From contig JARUPZ010000013.1 of assembly GCA_031213475.1 (NCBI GenBank), positions 3,782,731 to 3,846,730 on the forward strand: a stretch of 64,000 bases of DNA, written 5' to 3'. Source of the DNA: Nereocystis luetkeana (taxonomy: Eukaryota; Sar; Phaeophyceae; Laminariales; Laminariaceae). The notes below the pieces were generated by a model. The model saw nothing but the letters and a program-made list of their open reading frames with translations, was not told where the DNA came from and made no database searches. Numbering within the stretch: position 1 is the first letter of the stretch; each line of letters opens with the position of its first letter. This document shows, one piece after another, positions 60,290 through 64,000 of the stretch. Position numbers and translations under genes: made by a program.

Positions 60290-60600
60290 TTCTCGGTGGG
60301 GGGAGGGGGGGGGGAGGGGGGGGGGGGTACTCAAGAGGAGAGATGTACTCGATCTCATGCATTGCCGTAGGCGTATGACCATAGATCCTCGCATCCCTAC
60401 AACGCCGGGATGGAGCAGGTCGAATTTTCACCGACCAGGCAGACATTGCTTGCACCAAGCGCGAAGCGCCGTGAAGTGTCCGGGTAGTCGCATGAAGGGT
60501 GAGCTGCATCCTACTCAGAACCACTACTTGTGAGGCGGACTTGCATATGGATGACAGCTTCAATGAGTTAATTTAATTTCCGGTGTAGCCACTTCCTCCA
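60290..60600 (+). repeat. (G)n-anchored repeat, type G
   Basis: A G run, TACTCAAGAGGAGAGATGTA, CTCATGCATTGCCGTAGG, the core, then the long 3' part (GTCGCATGAAGGGTGAGCTG, GGATGACAGCTTCAATGAG). Confidence 0.75.
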
Positions 60601-60607
60601 GAGACAG

Positions 60608-60850
60608 CAATGAGAGGGGGGGGGTACTCCTGCCATTCATTGCCATAGTCGTATGACCTTAGACCCTCGCATCTCTACAACGCCGGGAGCACGTCTCGGG
60701 GTTTTCACCGACCTGGCAGGCCTCGTTTTTACTTGGACCAAGCGCGCAAGCCGCCGTGAGATGTAACAGAGATACACTCCATTCGCGCGAGCCGCATGGA
60801 AGTTTGAGCTGCACCCTGTACTACTCGCTAAGATCCGCCTGTAAGGCAGG
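60608..60850 (+). repeat. (G)n-anchored repeat, type G, head-to-tail with the previous copy
   Basis: A short G run, GTACTCCTGCCATTCATTGC, GACCTTAGACCCTCGCATCT and CGAGCCGCATGGAAGTTTGA. Confidence 0.7.
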
Positions 60851-60924
60851 GATTTTTATGTGTTTGCATGTGGAGGGCACTGCGTCGAATGAACCGTTTT
60901 TTTTTTTTGTGTTTTCGTGTTGCG

Positions 60925-61010
60925 GTGTGGCCAAAACGGGGAGGGGGCTGGCTCATTGGTTGACCATTGACCACACGCCCCTTTCGAGACGGAGCACCGT
61001 TCAGAGGAGG
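60925..61010 (+). repeat. (G)n-anchored repeat, type H
   Basis: GGGGAGGGGGCTGGCTCATT, GGTTGACCATTGACCACACG and TTTCGAGACGGAGCACCGTT. Confidence 0.65.
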
Positions 61011-61145
61011 GGGAGGGGGAGGGAGAGGTACCCACAATCATGCATGGCAAAAAAAAAAAACGTGAGACCATAGATCCTCGCATCCCTACAATGCCGGGCC
61101 GGAGCACGTCGGGAGGGGGGGGGGGGGCGTGGGGGGGGGGGGGCG
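61006..61145 (+). repeat. (G)n-anchored repeat, type G (partial)
   Basis: A G-rich run, GTACCCACAATCATGCATGG, then the core (CCATAGATCCTCGCATCCCT and GGCCGGAGCACGTCGGG) and further G runs. Confidence 0.65.
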
Positions 61146-61184
61146 TAGATGGGGGGAACAAACCTAGCAGAGAGGGGAAAGCTA

Positions 61185-61289
61185 TTACGGGGGGCCCTAG
61201 TTAACAGGACCTATGGTGTACATAAAAAACTATATATTTGACCATTTTTACTAACAATATTTGGTCCTGTTAACTATGGCCCCCCGTAA
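61185..61289. mobile_element. MITE A copy
   Basis: TTACGGGGGGCCCTAGTTAA ... TAACTATGGCCCCCCGTAA, with TA on both sides. Confidence 0.92.
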
Positions 61290-61800
61290 TAGCAAGAGTG
61301 GTGGAGGCCGGAGAGACCCCGACAAGCCGGGGGTATACGAAGAGAGAGGAAAAGAGAGAGCGGAGAGCCTCTATAGTAAAAGCGACGGGAGAGGAGCGGC
61401 GAAAAGTGCACCGGAGCACCTCTATATATCGGCTGCCAGACAGAAAACGGCGAGGCGCCAATCAGCCGGAGGGCTTCCCAGGGGGACGCCGCTGGAGGGA
61501 GGCGGTCCGGGAACGGGACGCCTTTTCCTCCGGGTGATACCCGAGGGGGTGTGGTGGACTGGGGTCTGCCGCTGGACGCTCCACAGACAGCTTGGGCACT
61601 CCAGGCGGTGCGTTTTCCAATGTGGGCGAGGGTAAATAAGCAAGCCACGCACTCCACGCTCATGGTATCGTTGAGGCCTTCTCGAGAGGAGCGGTCATCT
61701 GCACCACTCCGTTGCCCAGCACTCCACACTGGAGCCCAGCACTCGAGATGGGACGTACTGGAGGCACAGCGGTCCAAGCGGACCTGGGGTCTTCGCAATC
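61290..61800 (+). other. Possible unknown coding remnant
   Basis: Two overlapping plus-strand frames (Arg/Glu-rich, e.g. KREEKRERRASIVKATGEER, and later LQAVRFPMWARVNKQATHST) lie between a MITE and a G-run repeat. The composition is not low-complexity, but I recognise nothing. Confidence 0.25.
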
Positions 61801-61985
61801 AGGGCCGCGCGGGGAGGGGGGGGGGGGCGCGGGGGGGGGCGGGGGGGGGGGGGGGGGGCGTACTCATTTGCTGCTTGCTCAGTGTCATTTTGACCATGGA
61901 CCAGGCATTTCTTCCGAGACGGAGCACCGTTCCTGCTCCTACTAGAGAGACAGACCTCCAGCAACTGTTCGGCGCTCATTTTATT
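61800..61985 (+). repeat. (G)n-anchored repeat, type H
   Basis: G runs, CGTACTCATTTGCTGCTTGC, TTTTGACCATGGACCAGGCA and TTCCGAGACGGAGCACCGTT. Its 3' end abuts a MITE A. Confidence 0.7.
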
Positions 61986-62087
61986 ACGGGGGACCATAGT
62001 TAATAGGACCTATGGTATACATAAAAACCTATATATTTAACCATTTTACTAACAATATTTGGTCCTATTAACTATGGTCCCCCGTGA
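61984..62087. mobile_element. MITE A copy
   Basis: TTACGGGGGACCATAGTTAA ... TTAACTATGGTCCCCCGTGA, with TA on both sides. Near consensus. Confidence 0.92.
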
Positions 62088-62172
62088 TAGTCGTCTCAAT
62101 GTCTTGCATAAAAGTCGTTTGCTGTTTTTTTTTCCCCTTCCTGTTTCGCCGGCGGTGGCCATCACCTATCTA

Positions 62173-62277
62173 TTACGGGGGACCATAGTTAATAGGACCA
62201 AATATTGTTAGTAAAAATGGTTAAATATATAGGTTTTTATGTACACCATAGGTCCTATTAACTATGGTCCCCCGTAA
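62173..62277. mobile_element. MITE A copy
   Basis: TTACGGGGGACCATAGTTAA ... TTAACTATGGTCCCCCGTAA, with perfect ends of at least 27 bp and TA on both sides. It lies in the opposite orientation to the copy just before it. Confidence 0.95.
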
Positions 62278-62284
62278 TAGCGTA

Positions 62285-62695
62285 CCAGGAGGGGGGGGGG
62301 GGGGGGGGGGGGGGGGTGTACTCGATAGGAGAGATGTACTCGATCTCATGCATGGCCGTAATCGTATGACCATAGACCCTCGCATCCCTACGATGCCGGG
62401 ACGGAGCGTGTCGGGTTTTCATCGACCAGGCAGACATTGCTTGCACCACCAAGCGCGAAGCGCCGTGAGGTGTCCGGTGAGTCGCATGAAGGTTGAGCTG
62501 CATCCTACTAAGGACCGCCACTTGTGAGGCGGACTTGCATATGGATGCCAGCTTCAATGACTTGATTTGATTTCCGGTGTAGCCACTTCCAGAGACAGCC
62601 ATGGGTGTACTATGTAACTGCCTTTTGAGTGCCTTACCACGAACACTAGGCGGCACGATCAATCAATTCCCTTGTGCGGAGTAAATGTTCTTTTA
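62285..62695 (+). repeat. (G)n-anchored repeat, type G (near full length)
   Basis: A G run of about 27, TGTACTCGATAGGAGAGATG, CTCATGCATGGCCGTAATCG, the whole core and the tail to CCCTTGTGCGGAGTAAATG. About 410 bp. With the 4.7-kb copy it defines the family's full extent. Confidence 0.75.
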
Positions 62696-62699
62696 CCTA

Positions 62700-63478
62700 G
62701 CACAAACGATACAACCCGACGACCAGCTGTGGACGACCGCCAAAAAGTAAATAAACAAATGAAAAAAAAAGCGGTACCCCGGTTGTCTAGCTCAAGTAGT
62801 GAGCGGCATGTTTTACAGTGTGTCGTTGCCAACCGACGCCGACCCAACCTATATATATAATCGGGGGGGGGGGGGGTGAGGGCGTATATTCTGCATGATC
62901 TACAAGTACATATATATGTCACATACCAGGTATATATCTATATGTAGAGAGAGATATGTGTCTGTACGTGTTGATGTGATGGAATCACGTAGTGCTGAGG
63001 GGGTGCAACACGCACCGGTGTTAGAGAAGATGGGCAGGTACCTACTGCGCGTATGTATGAGTTCTCGTGACCTGCCGCTATTAAGAATGGTAACGGAGAC
63101 GTCTCAGTAGATCGCGCATGGCACATGTATGCAGATACAAGGTTCGGGGGACAGGCTGGTATTTTACTGCTACTGCTATTCTCCCCTCTCGATCTCACTC
63201 TGCCCTCTGTACCCTAACCGAGCGTAGTTCTCCGTGAGATACGCAACGGCAAGAACTCTTCGTGCCGAGAAGAAGAGCGCCCTGGCCAGCGTCGGCTTAT
63301 CCCCTGTGCCCTCCCCAGTAAGGAGCACCATGACATACAACAGCGCATGGTTCCTGATGGGTTGGATCTGTGCTGTTACAGATCCTGCACACTATCTTAT
63401 CTCAGGACCCGGAGGACCTGCAGGTAGATCATGATCTGTCATCCGATGTGCGACTGTGCGTACCTGATAGATGTAAAC
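62700..63478. other. Stretch without recognised genes
   Basis: A G run at 62864-62876, AT-rich repeats near 62900-62960, then unique sequence. TGGGTTGGATCTGTGCTGTT near 63358 resembles 13420-13450. Confidence 0.4.
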
Positions 63479-63479
63479 C

Positions 63480-64000
63480 ATTTTAGGACCGCAGTCCCGT
63501 TTTGGGGACAAACTACTTGAAATTTGAGTGGCTTGTCCCCACAGTGAGACTGCAGCTCCACAAGGATTTTTAGGACCGCAGTCCCGTTTTGGGGGACAAA
63601 CTACTTGAAATTTGAGTGGCTTGTCCCCACAGTGAGACTGCAGCTCCACAAGGATTTTTAGGACCGCAGTCCCGTTTTGGGGGACAAACTACTTGAAATT
63701 TGAGTGGCTTGTCCCCACAGTGAGACTGCAGCTCCACAAGGATTTTTAGGACCGCAGTCCCGTTTTGGGGGACAAACTACTTGAAATTTGAGTGGCTTGT
63801 CCCCACAGTGAGACTGCAGCTCCACAAGGATTTTTAGGACCGCAGTCCCGTTTTGGGGGACAAACTACTTGAAATTTGAGTGGATTGTCCCCACAATGAG
63901 ACTGCAGCTCCACAAGGATTTTTAGGACCGCAGTCCCGTTTTGGGGGACAAACTACTTGAAATTTGAGTGGCTTGTCCCCACAGTGAGACTGCAGCTCCA
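63480..64000 (+). repeat. Satellite array of 88-bp units derived from MITE B
   Basis: Six units start at TTTTAGGACCGCAGTCCCG (63481, 63568, 63656, 63744, 63832, 63920). They are nearly identical. The last is cut by the window end. Each unit equals a MITE B whose right end has changed to GACTGCAGCTCCACAAGG. Confidence 0.95.

Noticed and set aside
63480-64000. Regular 88-bp repeats that could suggest a CRISPR array
   Set aside because: The units are contiguous with no unique spacers and derive from a MITE; the window is eukaryotic.

Overview
This is a stretch of nuclear DNA from a eukaryote. It has spliced genes with GT-AG introns, SINEs, LINEs and many short inverted-repeat elements, and no bacterial gene layout. 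The proteins are rich in Gly, Ser and Ala, microsatellites and (G)n runs are everywhere, and the LINE proteins look like those I recall from algae. A stramenopile alga, most likely a brown alga, fits best. That placement is an inference, not a proof.

Region 1 (about 1.9-18.4 kb) holds the best gene, on the minus strand. Eleven exons (17590 down to 1886) join with canonical splice sites and matching codon phases at all ten introns. They encode a single-pass membrane protein with a short outer stub, a TM helix and a very long cytoplasmic part. The cytoplasmic part has an NPLY motif, a globular stretch spread over exons 4-9, and a long Ser/Gly-rich tail. The 5' exons were not found. Introns carry (G)n-anchored repeats, an AAGC microsatellite of about 400 bp, and tandem duplications of exon edges.

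Region 2 (about 18.4-46 kb) is almost free of genes. It is a graveyard of small transposons. Family A is a MITE of about 105 bp, starting TTACGGGGG, at TA targets. Family B is a MITE of about 90 bp, starting CCCTTTTAGAA, at TTAA targets, and is piggyBac-like. Family F is a TIR element of about 440 bp. There are also two tRNA-derived SINE families, a LINE fossil, a perfect 223-bp-arm palindrome, and a 2-kb satellite-like field of AGTACTGCG units.

Region 3 (about 46-47.5 kb) has the first exon of a probable secreted or membrane protein on the minus strand. It could be a separate gene or a distant 5' exon of the first gene.

Region 4 (about 48.7-64 kb) is again repeat-rich. A broken LINE (51.1-53.35 kb) keeps RT and endonuclease-like parts. 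Its 3' end recurs at 23.1 and 50.8 kb as 5'-truncated copies. The window ends inside a satellite array of 88-bp units derived from family B.

The most interesting observation is that two short motifs, TA-CCWGG-TA and TA-TTAA-TA, are hugely over-represented. Side-by-side comparison of repeat copies shows them as exact insertions into single TA sites. They look like excision scars of TA-target transposons. TTAA and TTAC are two of the four scars predicted for family A itself if excision leaves 4-nt overhangs.
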